From NCBI GenBank assembly GCA_016630905.1, contig WBMQ01000009.1:62001-126000 (forward strand): a stretch of 64,000 bases of DNA, given 5' to 3'. The stretch's first letter is position 1. Every line of letters starts with the position of its first letter. Under the pieces are notes generated by a model that saw only the letters and a program-made list of their open reading frames with translations, was not told the origin of the DNA and searched no databases. Made by a program: the position numbers and the translations under genes. This document shows, one piece after another, positions 32,673 to 43,311 of the stretch. Source of the DNA: Capillidium heterosporum. Its lineage: Eukaryota > Entomophthoromycota > Entomophthoromycetes > Entomophthorales > Capillidiaceae.

Positions 32673-33648
32673 ATGCCCAACAACTTTTTGAACTCCAACA
32701 GCAGGAAAAACCTACTAGCGTTTCTCCTAATAACAATCGTTTATGTGGTAATATCAACTGTTGCTAATTTTGGACCGTCGACCACTGCATTAGGCGTGCT
32801 TGCAATCTTAGTCTTGTTTGCGGTTGTTCAGTATAGGCACTTTCGACCCAACCTCCCTTGGAATCAAATTGAGACATCACATACAGTAGCTGAAGATAGA
32901 AATAATATTGAAAATACAGTTTACACCTTCCCCGTAACTTTAAATTTGTCAGATAGAGCTATTTCGAGCGGGGACGGTAGTATTACTTTTATACAGGCTT
33001 GTACAATCCAAGCCAACAGGAATTTGGCACAGGTTTTCGAAACCAAAACTGATTATTACTTTGAAATCAAGATATTGGTGTTAGGTCCAAACACGAGCCT
33101 GTACGTAGGACTTGACGATAAAAGTGAGAATTTACTAGCTATTCCAGGTAGCCTTTAAAACAATCCATTAGCTAACTGTTTTTGTAGGATCTCAAATCGG
33201 AGGTATATCCATAGGATCCAAAGACGGAAATGTACTTTTAGACGGCAAGCCTTATAGTCTAGATGACAATCCCTCTTTAATTAACAGCGACTGTATCGGA
33301 GTTTTAGTTTCCCACGATAATACCGCCCTAACTTCGAACAAGTACGTTGTCACATTCGTCAAAAACGGCTTGGAGCTCAAACGTTTCGAAACCTTCCCGA
33401 ATTTAGATACTTTTGGCAAGTTACGTTGGATCCCTACCTTGCATGCTACCGGTTTATGTCAAGTATTGTTCAATTTTGGTCGCGGCGAATTTTTGTTTAG
33501 TGCTGCCAACATCAAAAATAGAAGGATATCAACCAACGATACCATCTCTGAACTTTCTCCATTGTATGGTCCTAACTCGAACTCTAGTATGTCTGTGCCC
33601 GTTGTTAAATATGTAGATACCCAAGGACCAGCTCTTAGGTATAAGTGA
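32673..33648 (+). CDS. SPRY membrane protein, copy L (intact, PY motifs degraded)
   Basis: Two exons, 32673-33147 and 33188-33648, intron 40 bases; 311 residues, no defects. Two hydrophobic segments (LLAFLLITIVYVVIST, TALGVLAILVLFAVV) and a complete SPRY domain (YTFPVTLNLSD, YYFEIKILVLGP, SDCIGVLV, FVKNGLELKRF, HATGLCQVLFNFG). The tail is shorter than in D or E. The PY motif reads SPLY (282-285) instead of PPLY, and the second motif is LRY. It should therefore bind WW domains weakly or not at all. If expressed it could be a cargo binder freed from the ligase or an antagonist of its sisters; this is inference. Confidence 0.85.
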
Positions 33649-34372
33649 ATCTCGAATCAAACTTAAATGTGCAAATACTTGCCTTTACTCGTATTTATAT
33701 AAAACGTTAGTTTTATTACTGGGAATTTAATAAAAATAGTATAAAATTTTGCTTTTTATTCTATTTTGATGTCCTACAATAGATCTAAATTCAGCATTTC
33801 TTATCAGTAGTTCTGTATGAACTTATAAACCATTTTTAACTTGAAAACTCAAAGTACAAGTAACCTGTAGTTCGGGATGAAAGTAGTAAAGCTTGTATCC
33901 ATTCCGTCTAGAATGGTATTCCTTTATCCAACTATAGTTTTGTAAAGAAAATGATATCGAATAAGCTTGATTCATATCACTTCCCAACCTTATAACTTAA
34001 AAGTTGAAACTCAAACTAGAACTGTTATTCTATCAATTAAATAAAAGTAATCACTTTCATACAGTTAATTTACCTTCTGAGATATTACTGTAGATGGATC
34101 GCTGTTCATTTAATTAAAGTTGTCATGTTGCTATCGATACTAACTACCTTGACATCTTTTTAGATGGTCAATAAAGGAGTTTGGTCTAAAAGAAATTGAA
34201 GGTAGTTTCATTTGTTAAATGTACTGCCAAGCAGTAATGTATAAAATATAATGCAGGTAGGTTGGCTTAAAAGCGAAGGTGCCATCCTAAATATTTTAGC
34301 TTTAGATCGTGTTGATTGTACAAGCAACAAGCTTAATTATAAAAAGCATTAACGAGTATAGAAATTTAATAA
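33649..34372. other. Intergenic after copy L
   Basis: Spacer. TGCCAAGC occurs once more at 34225-34232 with no family member behind it, possibly the relic of a lost copy or a chance match. Nothing else recognised. Confidence 0.35.
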
Positions 34373-34805
34373 TCACATAAGTGAATTAATAAGGGTTAAC
34401 CAAATCCAGTCCAAGTACATAATTGCCTTGGTGAAGATGGAAGGATAATGTAATGCACCATATCCATACTCGTAAGGGGTGAGACCGATGATGTAAGCAA
34501 TGCCACCATTCTCCATGAACAGTAGTTTCTCCAAGTCACCAACACAGATGTTTTTATTCCTTTTTTCACCAGTATACACTTGGAAATCTTTGAAAGTCTA
34601 CGGGATGGGTATACTTACGAGTATCGTAAAGCATACTTAGGAATTTAGCCTGATTTAGGACGTCAAAGTTGCTCTTATGAGTAAATTTTATAAAGTGAGA
34701 GTGTATAGTTGCATAAGAGACGTAGTACATGGCACTTTTGGCATCAACATCTGACCTATTTAACCTATGGAGGCAATACTTGATCAAACAGAAGAATGGG
34801 CACAT
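34373..34805 (-). CDS. Hypothetical two-exon gene
   Basis: Two open stretches, 34805-34619 and 34578-34373, join in frame through a 40-base intron with canonical ends (GTAAGT...CCAAG), giving 130 residues. The product starts MCPFFCLIKYCLHRLNRSDV, contains SMLYDTLYTGEKRNKNI and GGIAYIIGLTPYEYGYGALH, and has a hydrophobic end. No family is recognised and composition does not clearly separate it from non-coding sequence. It could be the 3' part of a longer gene whose upstream exons were not found, or a chance open pair. Confidence 0.35.
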
Positions 34806-36953
34806 ATTATTTATGTATACAAAAGGTGTAAAAATAGTAGTTGCGTTGATAATTATATCATTGTAGATGTGGATAAGTATATTTTGGATACTGACGAACT
34901 AGAGATATTCAAACTTGGGGCTGACCTTGTATCCCCGACAATTCGCTGAAGGTGAATTGTAGTCAAGAATTGAATGCTACAAACTGCTGAAACTATGACG
35001 ATAATATTAGTTTCATGCTTGTTGTACTATCGATATTGGAAGATAATGAAATGGAATTTGTGATCTTATATACCTCACGAAAGTTGCTTGTAAATAAATT
35101 ATTTGTTTAAAGATGCAAACAAGCTTAAAATGGACAATATTGTTAACTTCTTAAGTACTATCGACGTGATCTGATATATTTGTTCTAAGCAAAGAATTAA
35201 TAAATGAAATAAACACTCTCTACAATGCAATTCGACTACAGCAACATTTAATCAAAATACACTCAAGTTAGTATAATATAGACTAATAGCTCTGAATATG
35301 AAGTCGGGAAAGTTGGATGGTTGAACTACCAATCTATAGTTAAAGAAAGAATAGCTTTTTAGGTTATAACCACGTTCCATTGAAGGTAGCTTAGCTGTTC
35401 TGAGGCATTTAATCACCAGTCGATAACTTTATATGTGGAACTAGAATTGAATATTATTATATTTCCAGCTTAACTGATTGTTTGAGCTACATTGCTCAAA
35501 GCTATCCATCACATTAAGTGTCAACTGATAGCTAGACTAGGTAAGGCATTCCATCAAATATAAAAAGAGATCTTGACCACCAGCTTGTGCTAATCGGCCA
35601 AATAGAAAGTAAATGGGATAAATGAATACCGCTAGCTCCCATCTGCACTTGAAATTGAACTGTAGAACTTTGACAACTTTTCTTACGGCTGATACATAAA
35701 CCTAAAGACCAAGTAAATGGAAAGCTCAACTAAAAATATGCAAGTACACAACATTCACCTTTCAAAATGACTAATAAATAGTTTAGATCAATTTAAAAAC
35801 TCTGTATACGATCGTCAAAGTTATGCTTAGTAAAGATGTGATTCCTAGAAACCAAAATTTTTTATAAACCCTAAATTGAAAACGTAGCCTAAACTCGGAT
35901 ACAGCAAAAAATAGGCTACAAATAGTCGGATGGAAGTCAAATTCTCGTCACTTAGATGTAGTTTCTATATATCTATTGTCCAGTCCGCCAATTTTTAGGA
36001 TATTGGTGCTAAAAGTAGAGCTACCCTATGGGATAAAAAATTGGATAGTCCAGCTCCTATCCTCTACATAAAATTGGCATCTTTATTTGCTGAGTATGTG
36101 AAATAATCTAGGTTTTCTGAGAATAAAACTGAGGCTAGTTCAGAGCATAGCGTATAGTATATACAATTTTTTGATAAACTACCTTTCAACTTTAAAATAG
36201 TTCGGTGGGTAAGTCTCTTAGAAAGCTTGTCCTTTAACTATTATTTGTATCTTTATCGGTAACCCTTATCATCCTAGACTTTTTAATGTAAAGTTTTTGA
36301 TGCCAAGGTTGAAGGTAAACTAACAGCATAAATATTATTCAATCATGTAAAATGAAGAATTCTTTTTGCAGTACTAATATTGACAACACCATCCATCAAA
36401 AACTACAACAGAAAATAAAGGTATACTTCATCTACTTTATTTCAATATGCAAATCTTTGTAAGTACCTTTCAAATCGGCTTCTTCATGATTTGAAATGAA
36501 TACCTACATGAAATTTTCAACAACATACTACATCTATACTTTTCTTACTTTTGCCTCCATCCCAACTAAGCCTTTCAAAAAATTGATAGATTCTATTTTA
36601 CCAACTAAACCTAAACTTAACATACATATCAACTGGTGACCTATACTAAATCACTAAAATCAAATATACTCACCAAGTTAAATGAAGCTTTCGATTTAAA
36701 ATCTCACTCCTAGTTTCAAACACTTTGTAAATAACAATTATAATCAAGTTGAATGTTTATACACGATAACAGGAACCTTAGGCACAGTCCTGTTCTTTGT
36801 AACTATAGATTTTCCAACAGGCATTCTAGCAGCCTCATTTACTACAACTATGAAATAGAATACGTCTCATCTATCAATATTTCAAAAACTGCATTGGATC
36901 TAAGTTCAACTGGCTACTTAAGATAAAAAGTATGCTATGATTTATTGAATATA
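34806..36953. other. Intergenic, about 2.1 kb
   Basis: AT-rich gap up to the 3' end of the first glycosyltransferase. Only short frames (for example 35729-35532 minus) without features. Nothing recognised. Confidence 0.4.
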
Positions 36954-38672
36954 CTAAGACTTTTCCTTTAACTTTTTATAACTACGCTGATAATAGCTTT
37001 TAGCTTTCATCAGCCCAATTACAGATGTATATACGAGCGCCACTATAAACTCAACTACCGATAGATAGACATCCCAGTTATAGCCAATACCAGACCAAAG
37101 GTTACCATAGCTCCATTTGATCCCCAAGCCAGCTTCCGTATTCAAAAGGAAAGGCGGTACAAGGTAATCCAATTCGCAGTTGACTTTCCTTTTAATACTA
37201 CGTTCCCTCTTGTTGTAACGCCTGCAGTTGTCGACCAGCTTGAGGTGGTTCAAGATGAAATTGGTAGCCAGGAACTTATTGCTATTGAAGCCAAATTCAT
37301 GGTCAAACTTGGTCGCCAATATGTTTAATCTATTCAACCTGAACTGTAGATCATCGCTACTTTCACCATCACTTAACCATCGGACTCCCTCTATCAACTT
37401 AGTACCCTTGACTTCCAAACCGAATGCATTGTTGATATAGAACCCAACACCAGCTTCCTCTAAAAATAGGACGTTACGAAACTGGTCACCAAACTGGGGG
37501 AAGCCAATTATAGGCTTCTTGGCTAGGATACTTTCAAATATGGAGGCTAGACCACAGTGGCTGACGAATCCGATAACCGATTTATGCTGAAGTATGGTTA
37601 GCTGAGGAGCCCATTTCAAGATGCGTATATTGGGGTGTTGGTTATCGATGAGCTGTTGATTAGTAAAGGTTTTCCCGTTCAAATTTGTAAATTCTGGCAA
37701 TTTATCTATGTCAGTTTTACCTAGACCCCAAACTACACCGTCGATAGCTTCATCTTGCAAACTTTTGGTTAAGCTCTTGAGCATCATTTCGATAAATGGA
37801 GTAGAAAGTTGAACTGATGAGCCAAAACCAATATATAAAACTTTGGACTTTCTCTCTAAAAACTGTAGGAGATTGGTATCGAGCTCCGAGTGATAAGACT
37901 TGACAATAGGGCCTACAAACTTGACATTACTAGGGACATGCTGGACCGGTTCAAAACCCAAAAATGAATTTACCAACACCACTGTTTTACTTAGATCTCC
38001 CAAAGGCTGGTAGACCGGTTGTAACCCATGTAGCTTCCTAACTTTATTCATCCGCTTGACGAAGGGATTCCAGATGAAGTACCTTCGAATCTGCTCTAAA
38101 ACTACACTATCGAATCTATTGATGAAGCTTTGACCCACTAAATAACTCTTATGGTACCCGAACCGCGAATTCAGATAGTCAGGCTGAGCTACAAACCCTG
38201 TATAGCCTTGGAATACAACCATATTCGGTACCCCAAGTTGCTGCGCCAAATCAATACATGCTAAAGCGAAGAAGTCACATAAAATTAAATCAGGCTTCAC
38301 CTCATCAATAGTCTGCCGAATAGGTCCCACCAACCTCTTATAGGCTTCCAAATGTACATCCTGAAAGAACTGGGCCGAATCTTTGGGCTTAAATAAAGTT
38401 GGACGTAACGAGTGCATACATTTTGCAAAGAAAGGCTCCCCCAAACTTACCCTACCGGTTAAGTTGTACCCATTACAAGTCCTCAAGTTATCTTCGGTAC
38501 CCATATAAAAAGTTTCATGGCCCAAACCTTTCAGAATTTGGGCTATCTCTAACATAGCTACGGTATGAGAGTCAGAGCCCCAGGCTGCGTGCACTAGGAT
38601 CCGGTAGGGCTGGTAAATCGATACAAGTAAACAAAGTTGTGTTAAAAATGTGATTATAAGCTGCTTCGACAT
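36954..38672 (-). CDS. UDP-glycosyltransferase, family GT1, membrane anchored
   Basis: Single-exon gene of 572 residues. The N-terminus is a signal peptide-like stretch (LIITFLTQLCLLVSIYQPY). The acceptor-binding half has AAWGSDSHTVAM, with the His expected to act as catalytic base, and GHETFYMG. The sugar-nucleotide half has the UGT signature: WAPQLTILQH, VSHCGLASIFESILAKKPII and FPQFGDQFRN. A membrane segment near the C-terminus (VVEFIVALVYTSVIGLM) and a Lys-rich tail suggest type I anchoring in the ER with the catalytic part in the lumen, as in animal UGTs. Substrate unknown (sterol, lipid or xenobiotic). A near-copy lies about 1.4 kb upstream, so the two are tandem duplicates. Confidence 0.9.
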   Translation of the reverse strand: MSKQLIITFLTQLCLLVSIYQPYRILVHAAWGSDSHTVAMLEIAQILKGLGHETFYMGTEDNLRTCNGYNLTGRVSLGEPFFAKCMHSLRPTLFKPKDSAQFFQDVHLEAYKRLVGPIRQTIDEVKPDLILCDFFALACIDLAQQLGVPNMVVFQGYTGFVAQPDYLNSRFGYHKSYLVGQSFINRFDSVVLEQIRRYFIWNPFVKRMNKVRKLHGLQPVYQPLGDLSKTVVLVNSFLGFEPVQHVPSNVKFVGPIVKSYHSELDTNLLQFLERKSKVLYIGFGSSVQLSTPFIEMMLKSLTKSLQDEAIDGVVWGLGKTDIDKLPEFTNLNGKTFTNQQLIDNQHPNIRILKWAPQLTILQHKSVIGFVSHCGLASIFESILAKKPIIGFPQFGDQFRNVLFLEEAGVGFYINNAFGLEVKGTKLIEGVRWLSDGESSDDLQFRLNRLNILATKFDHEFGFNSNKFLATNFILNHLKLVDNCRRYNKRERSIKRKVNCELDYLVPPFLLNTEAGLGIKWSYGNLWSGIGYNWDVYLSVVEFIVALVYTSVIGLMKAKSYYQRSYKKLKEKS

Positions 38673-40037
38673 CTGGGATTTTCTAGTTGGAAAGTTGAAA
38701 ATAAAGGTTTGAGGATATAGGTGTCTTATATATATATTTACGAATATTAAATTCAGCTAATTGAAAGGAGGATGTGCTTGTAATAATAGGTTTTTTCTAT
38801 TTTAGGAAGGTGGCGATCTAATTCAAAAGTTAAAAGCAAAAAGATAAAGCAGCATTTGTTAGAGCATATGCTCTAATCTCAACTATAGGATTGCTTATCA
38901 CTGAATTTATATGTTCTTGAGATTTTTGATACTAAAAACATACGAAAACTGGGCAAAATGAGACAATATCAAAAAGCTTGAGAACCACTGAGCTAAGATT
39001 GGAAAAAAGCTGTGATAGTGTAGCAGTCTTTATGGCATTGGATGAGCATTTAGCTAATGTACCTCAAACCAAATATAATTTGCATAACTGCATTTAGAAA
39101 TGATAATCATGGATCCTTATTTCGTATTTAGTTACTATTGAGCTATACCAAGTTGGAATCGGAATTTTCCTTTTGAAGATTTAACTACAACTTTGGCAAT
39201 ATGCAAGTTAGTCTTTTCTTTACAACCTCAGATAAGAGCATTTCAATCAGTTAAAACCAAGCTAAAGTTATTTGAGATGCTAAGTAGGCCCAAATTGGAC
39301 AGAGTTGGAAGTCGGCTTTTGGCCTTTTTATCTTCAATCGAAAAACATTTGGATCAGTTAAAGGTAAGTGAAAGTGAGCTGGTATTACTCTTGTAGCATA
39401 GTCTAACTCTACATCTCTCCTTAGAACTCTTATTTAATAGGCCTTCCTTTTTATCAGCTCTCACTACCAGCTGAATGAAGAGTAGGTGAGGCTAAACAAA
39501 TACCACCTGAAAACTTCATTTGAAATCCGAAATCAGTTGAAGAGTACTGTTGGATTTTAAAATTCCATGTAACTAAAACTGGAGTTACGATCAAAAGCTA
39601 CTGCCAAGTTAGAGGCTGCATTTACATCTCTATTTTACCTAGATTTACAGATTAACAATAAATGTCTGCCTTATATAGCAATACTTCTGGCTCAAGGCCT
39701 CTAGAGCCTAGATAAATACATTTCGTAGCTTTTCTTTCATAACACTGAATACTGAATTTCAATAACTATGCTGTCTATATTTACAACTCTATCAAGCATG
39801 GCACCGGTTTTATAGAGCCGGTAGGTGCTATGATTGTAATGCAGCGTATTGAGTAGGAGATCAGGTTTGCAAAACTCTGAGTCGGCCTACCTTGGAAAAG
39901 TGACTACCAAACTAAACTACAGTAAAGTTGACCACGACACAATTACCTATATAAAATCATTAAACTATCTAAAACAAGAAACACAAAAATTTTATTATAC
40001 TTAGTAGTAGTGTGACTTCTTTTTCACCATGGCAAAA
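38673..40037. other. Intergenic between the two glycosyltransferases
   Basis: About 1.4 kb. A 67-codon plus-strand frame (39193-39396) runs into a GTAAGT donor just after LDQLK, but no following exon or family was found. It holds the promoter of the 36954-38672 gene. Nothing firm. Confidence 0.35.
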
Positions 40038-41724
40038 TTACGCTTGTAGTAAACGTTCAGCTTGCGTAGTCCAGCTATAGTCAGTGTATATAAGGACTAC
40101 TATCAACCCAACAACTGACAGGTATACATCCCAGTTGTATCCCATACCATACCAAAAGCTTCCATAGTTGCGATTGATATTCAATCCTACCCCAGTATTC
40201 AATGGGAAAGGTGGAATCAGATAATCCAGCTCACAGTTGATCTTATTTTTATCCTTGCCTTCAATCTTACTATTTAACTTACAGTTGTCGACTAACTTAA
40301 GGTGGTTCAAGATGAAGTTGGTGGCCAAGTGCTTGTTGCTGTTGAACCCAAATTGAGAGTTGAGTTGGGTGGCCAAGATGTGTAGTCGATTTAGGCCGAG
40401 TTTTAAGTTGCTCCTGCTAGCGTTCAACCACTTGACTCCATCCACCAGCTTGGACACTCTTCTCTTCCAAACTCAACTTCTTACCAATATAGAATCCTAC
40501 GTTAGCTTCCTCCAAGAACCTTATATTTCTAAACTGGTCACCAAACTGAGGGAATCCTATAATAGGTTTCTTGGCCAAAATGGATTCAAAGGTAGAAGCT
40601 AGACCGCAGTGACTAATAAACCCGATGACAGATTTGTGCTGGAGAATAGAGAGTTGGGGAGCCCATTTCAAAAGCCGTAGGTTAGGATGCTGATTGTCGA
40701 TCAGCTGCTGGTTGGTGTAGACTTTACCACTCAAAGTTATTTTGCCTGGTAACTTATTTATACCAGTATTGGCCAGACCCCACACGATACCGTCAATATC
40801 CTCATTAATCAAACTTTGGTCCAAACTCTTCAAAACCATCTCGATGTATTCGGTTGGCAGTTGGGTTCTGGAACCAAAGGCAATGTACAAAACTTTAGAT
40901 TTACCTTCCAAAAACTGCAGCAGTTCTTTATCCATTTTGGGATGTTCCGACTTGACGATGGGCCCTACAAACTTGACGTTGCTAGGGACCTGCTGGACCG
41001 GTTCGAACCCTAAGAACGAATTTACCAGCACCACCGTTTTACTTAGATCCCCATAAGGTTGGTATACCGGTTGCAGTCCATTTTCCTTTCGAATCAAATT
41101 CATTTTTTGGATGAACGAACCCCATAAATAGTACCTACGCACCTGCTCCAAAATGACACTGTCGAACCTTTGGGCAAAACTTTCTCCAACCAGATAACTC
41201 TTAAAGTAACCAAACCTTGAGTTCATAAAGTCAGGTTGGGCCACCAAGCCCGTATAGCCTTGAAATACGACCATGTTGGGTACCCCAAGTTGCTGAGCTA
41301 GGTCAATACAAGCCAAGGCGAAAAAGTCACATAAAATCAAATCAGGCTCCACTTTCTCAATAGTCTCCCTAATAGGTCCCAAAAGTCTCTTGTAAGCTTT
41401 TATATGGACACCCTGTAAAAACTGAGGGCTATCCCTAGGTTGGAAGTAGCTGGGCTGTAATGTAGATATATACTTTGCAAAGAAAGGCTTGCCTAAACTA
41501 ACCTTACCAGTTAAATTGTACCCATCACAAGTCTTGAGATTATCGTCGGTACCCATGTAGAAGGTCTCGTGTCCTTGGTCCTTCAAGGTCTGAGCAACCT
41601 CCAACATAGCAACGGTGTGGGAGTTGGAACCCCAAGCTGCATGCAACAAAATCTTGTAGGGCTGATAGGTTGATAATAAAAAGCTGAGTTGAATCACTAA
41701 GGCGTAAACAAACTTCTTCAACAT
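40038..41724 (-). pseudogene. UDP-glycosyltransferase, second tandem copy (one frame break)
   Basis: Close paralogue of the neighbouring GT1 gene over its whole length, with signal-like start (MLKKFVYALVIQLSFLLSTY), AAWGSNSHTVAM, WAPQLSILQH, ISHCGLASTFESILAKKP and FPQFGDQFRN. The frame from 41724 is open to about 40462. There one extra base turns LEEK-VSKLVDGVKWL into a different reading that stops at 40417. The remaining 140 codons, including the C-terminal membrane segment, continue in the next frame to 40038. The alignment to the intact copy is exact in length on removing one base. Either a very recent pseudogene or a base-calling insertion; the undamaged rest favours the second or very recent loss. 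Confidence 0.8.
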
Positions 41725-42347
41725 CTCGTCCTCTTTACTGAAAGTCAGAAACTAAAGCTGCTGAAGGTCAGAAGTCTCTATCTATATATACTTTTCCAAC
41801 TTCTTTGTCTTTTCGAGCTAAGTTGTGCTTCGGAGTAATAGATTTTTAAGGAGAAGTTGTAAATCCAACTCGAAATTCAATAAGTCAAAGAAATTTCGAT
41901 CCAGCTAAGCATAATTGATTGGGAACACCTAACTAGAACACCTTTTAATTGGCTATGGCTACAAAGGCATTCAAAGTAAAAATTTTTGTTGGGAACTTGA
42001 ACAAGTTGCAATCCTAATTTGACCAAATGGGATCGGCTTTTTCTACTTTTAGATGCCGAACCGGAAAACCATTCAACAAATGAATGTATGGTGGATTTTC
42101 TTGGAAATATTGAGCAGATGTACAATTGAACCATTCTATGTATCGATGTATCGATATAAGAACGACCTAGTGTTTAAAAAGATTGATTATGGTGGAAGTT
42201 GATAGATTCAATAGCTTTAACTTGAAGTTTGAGCCTAGTTGCTACTCTGTAAAATAGTAGATTTATTTTGAGTTAGTTTATTAAGGTAGGATATAAAGGC
42301 TTTGCAATAGTACAAAAATTTGAATATATAAGTAGATATAGATAAGC
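41725..42347. other. Intergenic
   Basis: Spacer between the second glycosyltransferase start and the 3' end of copy M. A minus-strand frame (42134-41877) shows no recognisable features. Confidence 0.4.
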
Positions 42348-43311
42348 TTACAGTCTTTCTAAAGTGTAAGTGTAAGTAGGAGCCGATTCTATCACATCAC
42401 TAGCTTCATCGTTAGTAATAGATCTACTCAAGGTGTTGGATCGGTATAGGGGCGGATGATCTGCTTCGACGTTCCTAGTAGACATACCCAAGCTGTTCAA
42501 ATTAGCAGTTCCATACAAAAAATCTTGGGGTCCAAAGTTGTACAAGATTTGGCAACTACCGGTAGCGTGGACCGTAGGTATCAATCCCAATCCACCCTTC
42601 TTATCTAAAATAGGCGAGACTTCGAAGCTCTTCAATTTAATTCCGTTCTTGACGAATGCCAATTCAAATTTGTTCTCATGCGTCGACTCTGTTATCGTAA
42701 ATAAACAACCTATTATGTCGCTTTGAATCAGGTTAGTGACGCAGGTCATCTGCTTGCAACTTGCCATCTACGCTAATACTGCCAGTGGTTGATTCTATCG
42801 AAATACCCTTTTGTGTTAAGCCTATATCGATAGTTTAAGCATTTAAATAGACATATATATTACCTGGAACTGAAAGAAAGTTGTCATCACGATCCATAAG
42901 CCCAACGTAGACATTGACATCCCTACCTACCTCCAACAGCTTGACTTCGAAGTAGCATTTACCTTTAGCTTTCAGAATTGGATCTATCGCTTCGTTTGCC
43001 TGGATTGTACATGGCGCAACGAAAGTTAAGCTGTCTCTCCCATTAGAAATCACCCTGTCAACAATAGGTAGCGTTATCGGGAATATATAGCTTATCGGTT
43101 CTTCTAAAGCAACATTACCAGTAGGATAGTTGTAATATACTGGATTCCGAGAATGGCGGTTGGAAAATTCAACCACTATGGATAGTAGAATTATACCCAA
43201 GGCCCCTATCACCGTGTATGTAATGTCGAAGTTGAAGAGCAAAGCTACCGTCACGTACGAGGCAACTGGTACTAATAAAATGATTATCGATTTCAAGTTG
43301 AAGGCTTTCAT
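42348..43311 (-). pseudogene. SPRY-PY membrane adaptor, copy M (isolated, one frame break)
   Basis: Family member lying about 8.7 kb from copy L. Exon 1 (43311-42864) is open: two hydrophobic segments (IIILLVPVASYVTVALLF, VIGALGIILLSIVV), YIFPITLPIVDRVISNG and KCYFEVKLLEVG. The intron is 42863-42822 (42 bases). Exon 2 carries one extra base near 42742. Without it, LQADDLVTNLIQSDIIGCL aligns residue for residue with LHSLYNNLPLISGDTIGIL of copy D. Behind the break the frame is intact with FVKNGIKLKSF, HATGSCQILYNFG, HPPLY and APTY. Pseudogene or base-calling insertion. Well-kept PY motifs suggest recent function. Confidence 0.7.

Noticed and set aside
2346-42745. Programmed +1 frameshifting as a shared trait of the adaptor family
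   Set aside because: The breaks fall at different places in each copy and lack a shared slippery sequence; intact copies D, E and L need none.
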